DNA of 46,831 bases from Ferruginivarius sediminum (GTDB taxonomy: Bacteria > Pseudomonadota > Alphaproteobacteria > Kiloniellales > Rhodovibrionaceae): positions 1 through 46,831 of the forward strand of contig NZ_QPMH01000026.1 of NCBI RefSeq assembly GCF_003344765.1, read 5' to 3'. Both the position numbers and the translations under genes were made by a program. Each line of letters begins with the position of its first letter. Position 1 is the stretch's first letter. Under the pieces are notes generated by a model. It did no database searches. It worked only from the letters and a program-made list of their open reading frames with translations, and had not been told where the DNA came from. Below, piece by piece: positions 1 through 8,756 of the stretch.

Positions 1-40
1 CGGTATCCAGGCCAAGGGGGTAACGGGCTCACGGCCGCAA

Positions 41-70
41 CGCGGTGCCGGGTCATGACCCGGCACCGCG
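41..70. repeat. 30-bp perfect palindrome
   Basis: Two 15-base arms are exact inverse complements with no loop (centre at 55/56, around TCATGA). The GC-rich stem could end transcription from an unseen gene to the left, but no T-run follows. The first 275 bases hold no other feature I can support; a frame-3 stop at 21-23 may be the end of an upstream gene. Confidence 0.6.
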
Positions 71-275
71 TCACCGCCCATCCTGCCAAAATTCAAAGAC
101 ACAAGGGGGTTGCCACGACGTCGCCAATTCCCTTGCACATCCCTTCTCTGGCAGCATAGCGGCCAGCCAGTTACGGTCGCGCCAGCATGTGGACGCTATG
201 GCAGGCGCTGGACGGAAGACAAGGAAACACACCGTTGCCTGCCATCGGCAATTGCTACAAGCGCCGGGAGGGAGC

Positions 276-1433
276 GTGAGCGAGGCGGTGCTCACCGCCC
301 GGCAGCGCCGGGTCAGCCTCGGCGCCGTGATTGCGGCGACCTTTGGTGTCGGGGCCTTCCTTGGCATCAGCATGCCGCTACCGTCGCTGATCCTGGAGCG
401 CTGGGGTGTATCGGCGTGGCTTATCGGCCTGAATGGCGCCATGCCGTCGTTCGCGGTGCTGGTGCTGGGACCGTTCCTGGCGGGGGTCGTCAAGCAGGTG
501 GGGGCCCGCACAGCGATGCTGGGCGGCTTCCTGATCGCCAGCGTTTCCATTCTCCTGATGCCATTGCTGCCGGATCTCGGCATCTGGTTCGTGCTGCGCT
601 TTCTGATGGGCTTCGGCATGGCGATGCCGTGGCTGGTCGGGGAGACCTGGATCAACGCGATTGCTCAGGATCACAACCGTGCGCGGATGGTGGGGCTCTA
701 CACGGCCGTGCTGTTTCTTGGCATGGCGGTTGGGCCGCTGGTGTTGCAGGCCACGGATGTCACCGGCTTCGCGCCCTTCCTGCTGGGCGTCGGCGCGCTG
801 ATGCTGGCGGCGCTGCCGCTGATCGCCGCATGGCACCTGATTCCGCCTATCGATCACGCGCCCAGCATGCGGCTCGCGCAGGTCATCCGGCAGGCGCCGA
901 CGGTTGCGGGCGCGGCGCTGATCGCCGGGCTCAGCGAGAGCACCTTCTACTTCCTGCTGCCGGTCTACGGTTTGCGCACCGGGCTGGAGCAGGGCAGCGC
1001 GCTGACCCTTCTGAGCGTGCTGATCGTGGGCGGCATCGTGTTGCAGTACCCCATCGGCTGGATTGCCGACCGCATGGACCGTCGGCGCCTGCTGATCGCC
1101 ATGGCGGTGGTCGCCACGCTGGCCACACCGCTGGTGGCGCTGGCGGGCGTAGTGGCCTGGGCGTCCTGGCCGGTGCTTTTCCTGCTGGGCGGGCTGTCGC
1201 TCGGCTACTACGGCGTCGGGCTGGCGCTGCTCGGCGCGCGCTTCGGCCCCGGCGACCTGGCCGTCGCGAACGCGGCCTTCATCGTACTTTACGAGGGAGG
1301 CTCGTTCGTCGGGCCGACGCTGGCCGGCACCGCCATGGACCTGTGGAACCCGCACGGCTATCTGGTATTCCTGGCCGTCACCAGCATCGCCTATGCGCTG
1401 CTGGCGCTTTATCGGACGGCGCGCGCGCCCTGA
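276..1433 (+). CDS. MFS transporter
   Basis: A 385-residue inner-membrane protein with about twelve hydrophobic segments, the usual size and layout of the major facilitator superfamily. I place the start at the GTG at 276 because GGGAGG lies just upstream and the protein then begins with a short cytoplasmic leader before the first membrane helix; the longer in-frame extension to 45 has no hydrophobic character or ribosome site. A loop motif of the DRMDRRRL type after the eighth helix matches the conserved MFS cytoplasmic loop. Many MFS proteins of this shape are YcaD/MFS_1-like exporters, but the substrate cannot be read from sequence. It is followed at 1508 by a small exported protein in the same direction. 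Confidence 0.85.
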   Translation: MSEAVLTARQRRVSLGAVIAATFGVGAFLGISMPLPSLILERWGVSAWLIGLNGAMPSFAVLVLGPFLAGVVKQVGARTAMLGGFLIASVSILLMPLLPDLGIWFVLRFLMGFGMAMPWLVGETWINAIAQDHNRARMVGLYTAVLFLGMAVGPLVLQATDVTGFAPFLLGVGALMLAALPLIAAWHLIPPIDHAPSMRLAQVIRQAPTVAGAALIAGLSESTFYFLLPVYGLRTGLEQGSALTLLSVLIVGGIVLQYPIGWIADRMDRRRLLIAMAVVATLATPLVALAGVVAWASWPVLFLLGGLSLGYYGVGLALLGARFGPGDLAVANAAFIVLYEGGSFVGPTLAGTAMDLWNPHGYLVFLAVTSIAYALLALYRTARAP

Positions 1434-1507
1434 GACCGCCACATTGGGCTGGCTCTCTCGCGTTTTGGAACCAACTTTTGTCGCTAAGCTCGAAGGAGGT
1501 CGCGGCC

Positions 1508-1822
1508 ATGTCCCACAGGTTCTCCGCCGTCGCCGCCGCCGCCATGCTCGCACTCGTCACCGTTTCCGGCCCGGCGATGGCCCAGTCCGGGGGCGGCGGC
1601 GAAGGCCAGCAGGAAGGCAGCCCGGAAGACCTGGCGCGCGAGGGCGCCGAGCGTCTGCTGCGCGCGCTGGAAGGACTGTTGCATGCCATCCCGCAATACG
1701 GCATGCCAAGGGTCGAGGAAAACGGCGATATCGTGATTCCGCGCCTGAACCCGCCGGAGCAGGATGAGAACGGCGAGAGCGACGGCGACCAGGAAGGCGG
1801 GATCACCGAAACCGAAATCTGA
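1508..1822 (+). CDS. Small exported protein of unknown function
   Basis: A 104-residue protein preceded by a near-perfect ribosome site (AAGGAGGT at 1493-1500). Residues 1-23 form a Sec signal peptide ending GPAMA/Q. The mature part is acidic and low in complexity at both ends, with a conserved-looking centre: LLRALEGLLHAIPQYGMP followed by ENGDIVIPR. Short exported proteins with an 'AIPQY...P...NGDI.I.R' core are, from memory, common and uncharacterised in Rhodospirillales; I infer family membership from that core only. It lies between the transporter and the amidase in the same direction and may be cotranscribed with the amidase. No function is assigned. Confidence 0.75.
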   Translation: MSHRFSAVAAAAMLALVTVSGPAMAQSGGGGEGQQEGSPEDLAREGAERLLRALEGLLHAIPQYGMPRVEENGDIVIPRLNPPEQDENGESDGDQEGGITETEI

Positions 1823-1845
1823 CCTGACCCAAATCTGACCTGACC
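1815..1845 (+). repeat. Tandem 15-bp direct repeat at gene junction
   Basis: AAATCTGACCTGACC occurs at 1815-1829 and again at 1831-1845. The first copy contains the stop codon of the small exported protein; the second fills the gap before the amidase ribosome site. It looks like a local slippage duplication. Confidence 0.7.
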
Positions 1846-1859
1846 GGGAGCGGCCGGAC

Positions 1860-3074
1860 ATGCTGGATACGCTAGGCGCCTTCGTGCCCGAGGGCGCGCT
1901 GGATCGCAGGGAAATCGAGGTCGGCCCGCTCTCGGGGCTGACCTTCGCGGTGAAGGACCTCTTCGCCGTCAAGGGCGTGGCGGCCACCTGCGGCAACCCC
2001 GACTGGGCGCGCACGCACGCGCCGGCGACGGAGAACGCCCCGCCGGTGCGCGCATGCCTCGACGCCGGCGCCCATCTGCTGGGCCGCACGGTGATGGACG
2101 AGCTGGCCTACAGCCTCAGCGGCCGCAACCCGCACTTCGGCACCCCGACCAACACGAACGCGCCCGGCCGCCTGACGGGCGGCTCCTCCTGCGGCTCGGC
2201 GGCCGCGGTGGCGGGCGGCATGGTGGACTTCGCGCTCGGCACCGACACCGGCGGCTCGATCCGCGTGCCGGCCAGCTACTGCGGCCTGTTCGGCCTGCGC
2301 CCCACGCACGGCGCGATCAGCCTGGACGGCGCGATGGCGCTGGCGCCCAGCTTCGATACCGTCGGCTGGTTCACGCGCGAGGCCGAGCTATTGCGCGCGG
2401 TCGGCGACGTCCTGCTTCCCCCCGCGCCCGAAGGCGCGCCGGCGGAACCCCGGTCCCTGGTGGTGGCGGAGGATGCCTGGGCGCTGGCGACCCCGGACGC
2501 GCAGGCAGCCCTGCGCCCGTGGGTGGAGCGCTTGCAATACCGCCTTGGACAGGCGAAAACGGTTTCCCTGGACGAGGCAGGGAAGGGGTTGGGCGCCTGG
2601 ATGGACTGCTTCCGCACGATCCAGGCGCGCGAGGCACATGCCGAGTTCGCCGACTGGATCGCCCGCGAGCGCCCGGTCTTCGGCCCCGAGATGCAGGAGC
2701 GCTGGGACTTCGTCCGCTCCGTCACCGCCGAGGCCGCCGAAGCCGCGGCCGAGGCGCGCCAGCGTTACCGGGCGCGCATGACCGAACTGACGGGCGAGGG
2801 TGCGGTGATCTGCCTGCCGTGCGCCGCCGGTCCCGCGCCGCGCCTGGACGCGAGTGCCGAGGCCCTGGCCGATCATCGCGGCCGCACGCTGCAAATCACG
2901 GCCCCCGCCGGTCTGGCCGGGCTGCCGCAGGTCGCGTTGCCGGTCGCCACGGTTGAGGGCGTGCCGCTGGGCCTCGGCCTGATTGGCCCGAAGGGCAGCG
3001 ACCGCATGCTGCTGGACTTCGCCGTCTCATTGTGCGGAGAGACGCGGCACGACCCCGGCGCGCGCTTCGACTAG
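1860..3074 (+). CDS. Amidase signature family hydrolase
   Basis: A 404-residue enzyme of the amidase signature family, which hydrolyses amide bonds through a Ser-cisSer-Lys triad. The triad is visible: Lys32 in FAVKDLF, the cis-serine in GGSSCGSA (109-110) and nucleophile Ser133 in GTDTGGSIRVPAS. It is shorter than GatA (about 480), has no GatA-specific C-terminal region, and no gatB/gatC are nearby, so it is more likely a small-substrate amidase of the AtzF/indoleacetamide-hydrolase type than a tRNA amidotransferase subunit. The ATG at 1860 follows GGGAGCGG. The 3' end overlaps the convergent DUF6064-type gene by four bases (CTAG). Confidence 0.88.
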   Translation: MLDTLGAFVPEGALDRREIEVGPLSGLTFAVKDLFAVKGVAATCGNPDWARTHAPATENAPPVRACLDAGAHLLGRTVMDELAYSLSGRNPHFGTPTNTNAPGRLTGGSSCGSAAAVAGGMVDFALGTDTGGSIRVPASYCGLFGLRPTHGAISLDGAMALAPSFDTVGWFTREAELLRAVGDVLLPPAPEGAPAEPRSLVVAEDAWALATPDAQAALRPWVERLQYRLGQAKTVSLDEAGKGLGAWMDCFRTIQAREAHAEFADWIARERPVFGPEMQERWDFVRSVTAEAAEAAAEARQRYRARMTELTGEGAVICLPCAAGPAPRLDASAEALADHRGRTLQITAPAGLAGLPQVALPVATVEGVPLGLGLIGPKGSDRMLLDFAVSLCGETRHDPGARFD

Positions 3075-3724
3075 GCGGCCGCGCCCAGCCGCGCCCGCCG
3101 GTTCTTCCAGAGCACGAGGCCGAACCCCACGAGTCCGGCGAGCGGCAGCGTCAGCCCCGCCGTAATCCCGAGAATCCAGGCCGTCGCACCCCCGGCCAGC
3201 GACCACAGCAGCGGGATGACCGCCAGGTGCACCGGCGCCCTGCCGGCGGTCAGGAGCAGCATGCCGAGGGTGAAGATCGCCGTCGGCGCGGGGGCGAGGC
3301 CGAACAGCGGCACGCCCGCCCAGCCGTGCCCCTCCACCGGCGCCACGAGGGGATAGACCGCCATCGCGAAGGCCACCAGACCCAGCCCGGCCCAACCGAA
3401 CGGGTCGCCGCGAACCGCAAAGCGCAGCTTCCCCCGCACCGCGCCCGTCCAGGCCAGCAGCGCGCCCTGCGCGATGAAGACGGCGCCATAGAGCGGTGCC
3501 GCGAAGTTGATCGTGGCGAAGTACGTCAGGTGATAGGCCGCGCCCACCCACACCCAGGCGGCGGCCGTGACGAGGGCGACAGCCCGACTGCCGCCCGCCA
3601 CCGGCCGGAACGCCAGGGCCACCGCCGCCAGCCCCAGGACATAGGCAAGCACGGCCACCGGCCAGACCTCGCGGTTATAGTGCGCCAGGTTGGAGAACAG
3701 GATGTCCGGGGTGAACGGCAGCAT
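3071..3724 (-). CDS. DUF6064-type membrane protein
   Basis: A 217-residue protein with six or seven hydrophobic helices and a short basic C-terminal tail (WKNRRARLG). The opening MLPFTPDILF..YN..WP and overall topology match, from memory, the DUF6064 family, whose role is unknown. Its start lies 27 bases after the stop of the aldo/keto reductase on the same strand, so the two are probably one transcript. Its TAG stop (3073-3071) interlocks with the amidase TAG (3072-3074) of the opposite strand in the tetramer CTAG. Confidence 0.75.
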   Translation of the reverse strand: MLPFTPDILFSNLAHYNREVWPVAVLAYVLGLAAVALAFRPVAGGSRAVALVTAAAWVWVGAAYHLTYFATINFAAPLYGAVFIAQGALLAWTGAVRGKLRFAVRGDPFGWAGLGLVAFAMAVYPLVAPVEGHGWAGVPLFGLAPAPTAIFTLGMLLLTAGRAPVHLAVIPLLWSLAGGATAWILGITAGLTLPLAGLVGFGLVLWKNRRARLGAAA

Positions 3725-3751
3725 CTCGGCTCGCTTACCACGCCGCGAAGG

Positions 3752-4693
3752 CTAAAGGTTCTCCACGTAGCGCACCATCCGCGCCCGCGTCTCCTGGTCG
3801 GGCAGCCGTCCGTAGAGCGCGCCCATGTTCTCCTCCATGTGGTCAACGCGGGAGGTCGCGGGGATGGCGCAGGTCACGGCCGGGTGCGAGACGATGAACT
3901 TCAGCAGGAACTGCGGCCAGTTGCGGCAGTCGATCTCTCCCGCCCACTCGGGCAGCGGATGATCCTCGAACATGCGGATCAACTGCTTGCGCCGGAACGG
4001 GCGGTTGATGATGACGCCCAGTCCGCGCTCGGCGGCAAGGGGCAGCAGGCGGCGCTCCGCCTCCCGGTCCAGGATGTTGTAGGTGAACTGCACGAAGTCG
4101 ATGGGCTGCTCGGTCATGATCCGCTCCATCTCCCCGTGCCGGCTGCCGTGGGAGGTGGTGATCCCGATATAGCGGATGCGCCCCTGCTCCTTGTGTTCCA
4201 GCAGCGTTTCCAGATGGCCTTCCCAGTTCAGCAGGTTGTGGATCTGCATCAGGTCGAAACGGTCCACGCCCCACAGCTCGCGCGACTCCGCCATCTGGCT
4301 CTTGCCCACGGATTGCAGCAGGTGCCACACCTTGGTCGCGGAGAACAGCGAATCCGTCTTCCCGATCCGCTCCAGGCAATAGCCGATCACCTCCTCGGAC
4401 GAGCCGTACATCGGCGAGGAGTCCACCATGCCGCCGCCCATCTCGAAGAAGGTCCGCAGCACCTCCACCCGCTGGTCGCGCGCGGCCTTGTCCCCGCCCA
4501 CGTTGAAGGTGATCCACGAGCCCATGCCGATCACCGGCACGCGCTCGCCCGTCGCGGGAATCGCCCTGGTCAGCATCGGCCCCGTCGGCCCGGCGGCCCG
4601 GCCCGGGCGCGGCGCGAGCGACGGCGTCACGGCGGCGGCCGCCAGCGAGCCCAGGAAGACCCGGCGGCTCAACCCTGTCGGCAGTCCCGGCAT
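3752..4693 (-). CDS. Tat-exported aldo/keto reductase
   Basis: A 313-residue aldo/keto reductase, an NAD(P)H-dependent carbonyl reductase with a TIM-barrel fold. The catalytic tetrad is present: Asp91 and Tyr96 in DSSPMYGSSE, Lys121 in SATKVW and His152 in MQIHN. The N-terminus carries a twin-arginine signal (SRRVFLG at 9-15, then an alanine-rich helix ending GRAA), so the folded enzyme should be exported to the periplasm. I choose the ATG at 4693 because GGGAGG sits seven bases upstream and it puts the Tat motif at the usual distance; an upstream ATG at 4732 gives 13 extra residues. It is divergent from the thiolase and probably cotranscribed with the DUF6064-type gene. Confidence 0.88.
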   Translation of the reverse strand: MPGLPTGLSRRVFLGSLAAAAVTPSLAPRPGRAAGPTGPMLTRAIPATGERVPVIGMGSWITFNVGGDKAARDQRVEVLRTFFEMGGGMVDSSPMYGSSEEVIGYCLERIGKTDSLFSATKVWHLLQSVGKSQMAESRELWGVDRFDLMQIHNLLNWEGHLETLLEHKEQGRIRYIGITTSHGSRHGEMERIMTEQPIDFVQFTYNILDREAERRLLPLAAERGLGVIINRPFRRKQLIRMFEDHPLPEWAGEIDCRNWPQFLLKFIVSHPAVTCAIPATSRVDHMEENMGALYGRLPDQETRARMVRYVENL

Positions 4694-4875
4694 GTTCCGC
4701 CTCCCGGCTGTTCCATCGATGCCCGGCGGCATGACGTCGAGTCAGAAGTGAGGCCAACGCGCCGCCAAGGCAACCGCCTTGCGACCCGCCCGGCTTGAAA
4801 GCGACGCGCCCCACTCCCTAATCGCGTATCGGCGTGTTATGAGTCGCGCCAAGGCATCTTTCGGAGGAACGACAC

Positions 4876-6042
4876 ATGAGCGCCTGCATCGTCGGCTGGA
4901 GCCACTCGCCCTTCGGCAAGCACGAGAACGACGACGTCGAAAGCCTGATCGGCAAGGTGGCCGTGCAGGCGGTCGAAGACTCCGGCCTCGCGCCAGAGGA
5001 TATCGACGAGATCGTGCTGGGCACCTTCAACGAGGGCTTCTCGCCGCAGGGCTTCCCCGCCTCCCTGGTCTTGCAGCATGACGAGCGCTTCCGCTTCAAG
5101 CCGGCGACGCATGTGGAGAACGCCTGCGCCACCGGCTCGGCGGCGGTCCACAACGCCATGAAGTCCATCGAGTCCAAGCGCGCGCGCAACGTCCTCGTCG
5201 TCGGCGTGGAGAAGATGACCGGCCTGCCCAACGCCGAGATCGCCAAGTGCCTGCAAAAGGCCGCCTACCTGAAGGAGGAGGGCGACATCGAGGGCGGCTT
5301 CGTCGGCGTCTTCGCCCGCATCGCCCAGCAATACTTCCAGCAGCACGGCGACCAGTCCGACGCGCTGGCGGCCATCGCGGCGAAGAACCACAAAAACGGC
5401 GTCGCCAATCCCTATGCGCAGCTTCGCAAGGACCTGGGCTTCGAGTTCTGCCGCGCGGAGTCGGAGAAGAACCCCTATGTCGTCGGCCCGCTGAAGCGCA
5501 CCGACTGCTCGCTGGTCTCCGACGGCGCGGCGGCGCTGGTGATGACGGATCAGGAGACGGCGCTGTCGATGGACAAGGCGGTGATGCTGCGCGCGGCCGT
5601 GCAGGTGAACGACTACCTGCCGATGAGCAAGCGCGACATCACCCGCTTCGAGGGCTGCACCGAGGCCTGGCAGCGCGCGCTGGCGCAGGCCGGCGCCACG
5701 CTGGACGACCTGGACCTGGTGGAGACGCACGACTGCTTCACCATCGCCGAGTTGATCGAGTACGAGGCGATGGGCCTCGCCCCGCACGGCCAGGGCGCCC
5801 GCGCGGCGATGGAGGGCTGGACCGCGAAGGACGGCAAGCTGCCGGTCAATCCCTCGGGCGGCCTGAAGAGCAAGGGCCACCCGGTCGGCGCCACCGGCGT
5901 CTCCATGCACATCATGGCCTCGATGCAGGTGACCGGCGCCGCCGGCGACATGCAGGTGCCGGACGCCAGCCTCGCCGGGCTGTTCAACATGGGCGGCGCG
6001 TGCGTCGCCAACTATGTCTCGATCCTGGAGCCGCTGCGCTAG
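4876..6042 (+). CDS. Acetyl-CoA acetyltransferase, SCP2-type thiolase
   Basis: A 388-residue thiolase. The nucleophilic Cys84 lies in VENACATGSAA. The His285-Asp-Cys287-Phe motif (THDCFTIAE) is typical of the SCP2/SCPx-like thiolase subfamily rather than of classical PhaA/AtoB enzymes, and the GHPVGATG loop holds His335. The classical C-terminal CxGGG motif is replaced by NMGGACVANY, as expected in this subfamily. A ribosome site (CGGAGGA) precedes the ATG. A gene for an AcuI-type enoyl-thioester reductase follows after 58 bases in the same direction, suggesting a small acyl-CoA operon, possibly in fatty acid, sterol or short-acyl breakdown. Confidence 0.9.
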   Translation: MSACIVGWSHSPFGKHENDDVESLIGKVAVQAVEDSGLAPEDIDEIVLGTFNEGFSPQGFPASLVLQHDERFRFKPATHVENACATGSAAVHNAMKSIESKRARNVLVVGVEKMTGLPNAEIAKCLQKAAYLKEEGDIEGGFVGVFARIAQQYFQQHGDQSDALAAIAAKNHKNGVANPYAQLRKDLGFEFCRAESEKNPYVVGPLKRTDCSLVSDGAAALVMTDQETALSMDKAVMLRAAVQVNDYLPMSKRDITRFEGCTEAWQRALAQAGATLDDLDLVETHDCFTIAELIEYEAMGLAPHGQGARAAMEGWTAKDGKLPVNPSGGLKSKGHPVGATGVSMHIMASMQVTGAAGDMQVPDASLAGLFNMGGACVANYVSILEPLR

Positions 6043-6100
6043 GCTCGGCGGACGCGACTGCACGGACCAAACGAAACACGAGGACAGTGGGGAACGACGG

Positions 6101-7096
6101 ATGGTGAAGGCGCTGGTACTGCACGAACGCGACGAGGGCATCGAGCAGGCGTTCGAGGACCTGGACGAAAGCCGCCTGAAGGAGCGTCTGCCCGACGGCG
6201 ACGTGACGGTGCGGGTGCAGTACACCACCCTCAACTACAAGGACGGCATGGTCCTGAACGGCCTGGGCCGGCTGGTGCGCAGCTATCCGCACATCCCCGG
6301 CATCGACTTCGCCGGCGAGGTGGAAGAGAGCGACAACCCCGACTACAAGCCGGGCGACAAGGTCGTGCTCACCGGCTGGCGCGTGGGCGAGGCGCACTGG
6401 GGCGGCTATGCCGAGAAGGCGCGGGTGAAGGGCAAGTGGCTGGTGCCGCTGCCCGACGGCTTGACGGCACAGCGCGCGATGGCGCTCGGTACGGCGGGCT
6501 TCACCGCGATGCTGGCCGTCATGGCGCTGGAGGAGCATGGCCTCAAGCCCGCGAAGGACGAGCAGGTGCTGGTCACCGGCGCGGCCGGCGGCGTCGGCTC
6601 GGTCGCGACGGCGGTGCTGGCGAACCTCGGCTACAACGTCGCCGCCGTCACCGGCCGGGCGGAGACGCACGACTACCTGCGCGACCTGGGCGCCACGGAA
6701 ATCATCGACCGCGCCGAGTTGAACGAGCCCTCGAAGAAGCCGCTGGAGGCCGAGCGCTGGGCCGCCTGCGTCGACGCCGTCGGCGGCGCCATGCTGGGCC
6801 GCGTGCTGGGCCAGATGGCCTACGGCCGCGCCGTCGCCGCCGTGGGCCTCGCCGGCGGCCCGGAAGTCAAGACCACCGTCCTCCCCTTCCTGCTGCGCGG
6901 CGTGAACCTGCTCGGCATCGACTCCGTCATGTGCCCCACCGACCGCCGCCTGACCGCCTGGAAACGCCTCGCCAAGGAGATGCCCCAGGACAAGCTGGAC
7001 GAGGCGACGCAGACCGCGAAGCTGGAGGACTTGCCGAGGTTGGGTAAGGAGATTCTGGAGGGGAAGGTGAGGGGGCGGACTGTGGTGGAGGTGTAG
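6101..7096 (+). CDS. acuI: Acrylyl-CoA reductase (AcuI/YhdH type)
   Basis: A 331-residue zinc-independent medium-chain dehydrogenase/reductase. The MVKALVLHE start, the NYKDGMVLNGLG segment, IPGIDFAGEVEES and the NADPH motif TGAAGGVGS (159-167) match the YhdH/AcuI family, which reduces acryloyl-CoA to propanoyl-CoA with NADPH and protects cells from toxic acrylate thioesters. Length fits the family (about 325-330). It follows the thiolase in the same direction. The exact substrate here is inferred from the family. Just past its stop codon the base composition drops sharply into the AT-rich island. Confidence 0.85.
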   Translation: MVKALVLHERDEGIEQAFEDLDESRLKERLPDGDVTVRVQYTTLNYKDGMVLNGLGRLVRSYPHIPGIDFAGEVEESDNPDYKPGDKVVLTGWRVGEAHWGGYAEKARVKGKWLVPLPDGLTAQRAMALGTAGFTAMLAVMALEEHGLKPAKDEQVLVTGAAGGVGSVATAVLANLGYNVAAVTGRAETHDYLRDLGATEIIDRAELNEPSKKPLEAERWAACVDAVGGAMLGRVLGQMAYGRAVAAVGLAGGPEVKTTVLPFLLRGVNLLGIDSVMCPTDRRLTAWKRLAKEMPQDKLDEATQTAKLEDLPRLGKEILEGKVRGRTVVEV

Positions 7097-7123
7097 GGGT
7101 ACAGCTATGTTCGCGTCACTGAA

Positions 7124-7624
7124 TTAGACACAACGGTCTATACAAAAGAAATCTTGGTCAAGATTTGGAAGGAACCCCCCTAATTGACGCATCCGACAGA
7201 ATTTACACGAAGCTTCCTTGCACCCTATTATTTTGTCCTGGACGGTCCATCTCAATAGTCGGGCAGATCCTATTATATTTTCGCTTCCCAAGAGATTCTT
7301 CCCGACCGTCCGAGCGCGTTTATCATCGCTACAAACTGGCCAACCGGAAGACATTCCCGCAGCGAGGCATTCACTCTCCCCAGCGCCAAGACTATACTGG
7401 GACAAAATATGCAAATAATCGAATGCAGAGATTTCGCTATCATCAAAAAATTCGACAATCCCTTTTTTGTATAGACGCAAAATTTCTGTTGCACAACCGT
7501 CATTACATTCCTTAAAAACGATAGGTGTGACGAAAATATTGCAGCCCGAAATCATAGCAACGGGCTCCATGGCAGCTGCATTATGAAGATTGATAAGTGA
7601 ACAAGCGTCAATGACGTAATTCAC
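7124..7624 (-). CDS. PIN-domain ribonuclease (putative toxin/effector)
   Basis: A 166-residue PIN-fold protein, expected to cut RNA using a metal held by acidic residues. The first aspartate is Asp6 in VIDACSLINL, the glutamate region is GAGESECLAAG (83-85) and the last aspartates are Asp100/101 in VCSDDKRA. I place the start at GTG 7624: it gives the usual short PIN leader and follows GAGG by seven bases; a longer frame starts at 7669. This start lies 17 bases inside the upstream HTH-ImmA gene, implying translational coupling. The C-terminus is cysteine-rich (CX4CX2C, then two more Cys), unusual for PIN toxins. Close to the DUF4411 type of PIN proteins found with ImmA-like partners; the toxin role is inferred. 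Confidence 0.72.
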   Translation of the reverse strand: MNYVIDACSLINLHNAAAMEPVAMISGCNIFVTPIVFKECNDGCATEILRLYKKGIVEFFDDSEISAFDYLHILSQYSLGAGESECLAAGMSSGWPVCSDDKRARTVGKNLLGSENIIGSARLLRWTVQDKIIGCKEASCKFCRMRQLGGFLPNLDQDFFCIDRCV

Positions 7625-8750
7625 CACTAAACCTCGAATGTGCATCATTAATATCAGTAATCGCGACACCGAAATTATCGCAGGCCCAACCCGTAGATAT
7701 ATCGCCTAGTTCTATAGCTTTCACTATGTGCCGAAGAAGATTATCGGAAACTTTGGGAATATCGACGAGTACGCGAGCAGGAAGGCCTGCTGACTCAGCA
7801 CGTTTCTCAGGACTCCCGTGTTTTCGATAAAGCTCATCACGAAGGGAAGTTGCGCCCCCTTTTGGAAGAAGATCGAGCCTTTCCAAGCGTCGAGCAGCGA
7901 CTTCAAAGCTTACGCCGAAAAATCTTGCTAGGACAAGAATTTCAATATCTCCAATTTGTGAAGAGTGAATATTATATGATTGGCGAATTTTCTTTAGTGC
8001 TCTGGCTACACCACGTTCTGGAAGAAGTAAGATAGACGCAAAAATATCGACAAATTTTTCTGATTTGCTTATTTTTCTCCATCCATATAAATTCTCCTCA
8101 CTATCGAATATGGCTGGACCGCCGTATTTATGGTGAGCGATGACGTGACCTAGCTCGTGTGCTATGGTGAAAAGCATTCGTCCTGGGAACCTCGGCGAAA
8201 CAAATACAAAAACATTATTATTCATTATAAGAGAGGCGCCCTCATAGCTATTTGCTTTCATTTTAGACAAAAATATAGAACAATTATTTGAAAGAATTTC
8301 CGGTAGATGCGTGACCGGTTCATCCCAAGGCTCATTCAGAAACATCGACCGGAAATTGTATGCAAGCTGTTCGGCTTCACTATATGTTTCCTTTTTAAAC
8401 GATAGCCTTCCAAGCCAGTCCGGAAGCTCATTTTGAACAGGTAAAATAGATAAGGCGGAATTCACAAAATTAGCAATATTTTCTTTCTCTAAATTGCTGT
8501 GAAATTTTCCGGCACTTGGTTTCGTCCGGAATTTTACACTTAAGCTTTTAGACTTTTCGGATGGGGCGTTACCACTAGCAAATGCTTCCATGGGTAAGCC
8601 CAGCCCATGTGCTAATGCACGCAACTCCGCGAACGTAGGCGAGGCCCCTTCCAATATTTGGGCAGCGCGCTCTACGGGTATATTCGCTTTATCCGCAACT
8701 TCTGACGCTTCCACGCCAAGAGAATTTAAAAGTTGTGATACACTTGACAT
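7608..8750 (-). CDS. HTH-ImmA/IrrE fused regulator-metalloprotease
   Basis: A 380-residue two-domain protein. Residues 1-60 form an Xre-like helix-turn-helix (EVADKANIPVERAAQILEG). The middle holds a COG2856/ImmA-IrrE zinc metalloprotease domain with HEXXH at 198-202 (TIAHELGHVIAHH) and the usual downstream EKFVDIFASILLLPE helix at 231-245 giving the third ligand. A C-terminal domain of about 80 residues is unassigned. Members of this family act as antitoxins or as proteases that cleave repressors to relieve repression. It starts six bases after the PUA-like gene and overlaps the PIN gene, so it is the third gene of a four-gene operon. Base composition is far lower in GC than the flanks. Confidence 0.85.
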   Translation of the reverse strand: MSSVSQLLNSLGVEASEVADKANIPVERAAQILEGASPTFAELRALAHGLGLPMEAFASGNAPSEKSKSLSVKFRTKPSAGKFHSNLEKENIANFVNSALSILPVQNELPDWLGRLSFKKETYSEAEQLAYNFRSMFLNEPWDEPVTHLPEILSNNCSIFLSKMKANSYEGASLIMNNNVFVFVSPRFPGRMLFTIAHELGHVIAHHKYGGPAIFDSEENLYGWRKISKSEKFVDIFASILLLPERGVARALKKIRQSYNIHSSQIGDIEILVLARFFGVSFEVAARRLERLDLLPKGGATSLRDELYRKHGSPEKRAESAGLPARVLVDIPKVSDNLLRHIVKAIELGDISTGWACDNFGVAITDINDAHSRFSGELRH

Positions 8751-8756
8751 GTTATA

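Noticed and set aside
45..275. N-terminal extension of the MFS transporter from ATG 54 or similar
   Set aside because: The extension is not hydrophobic or protein-like and runs through a perfect palindrome; GTG 276 has a good ribosome site.
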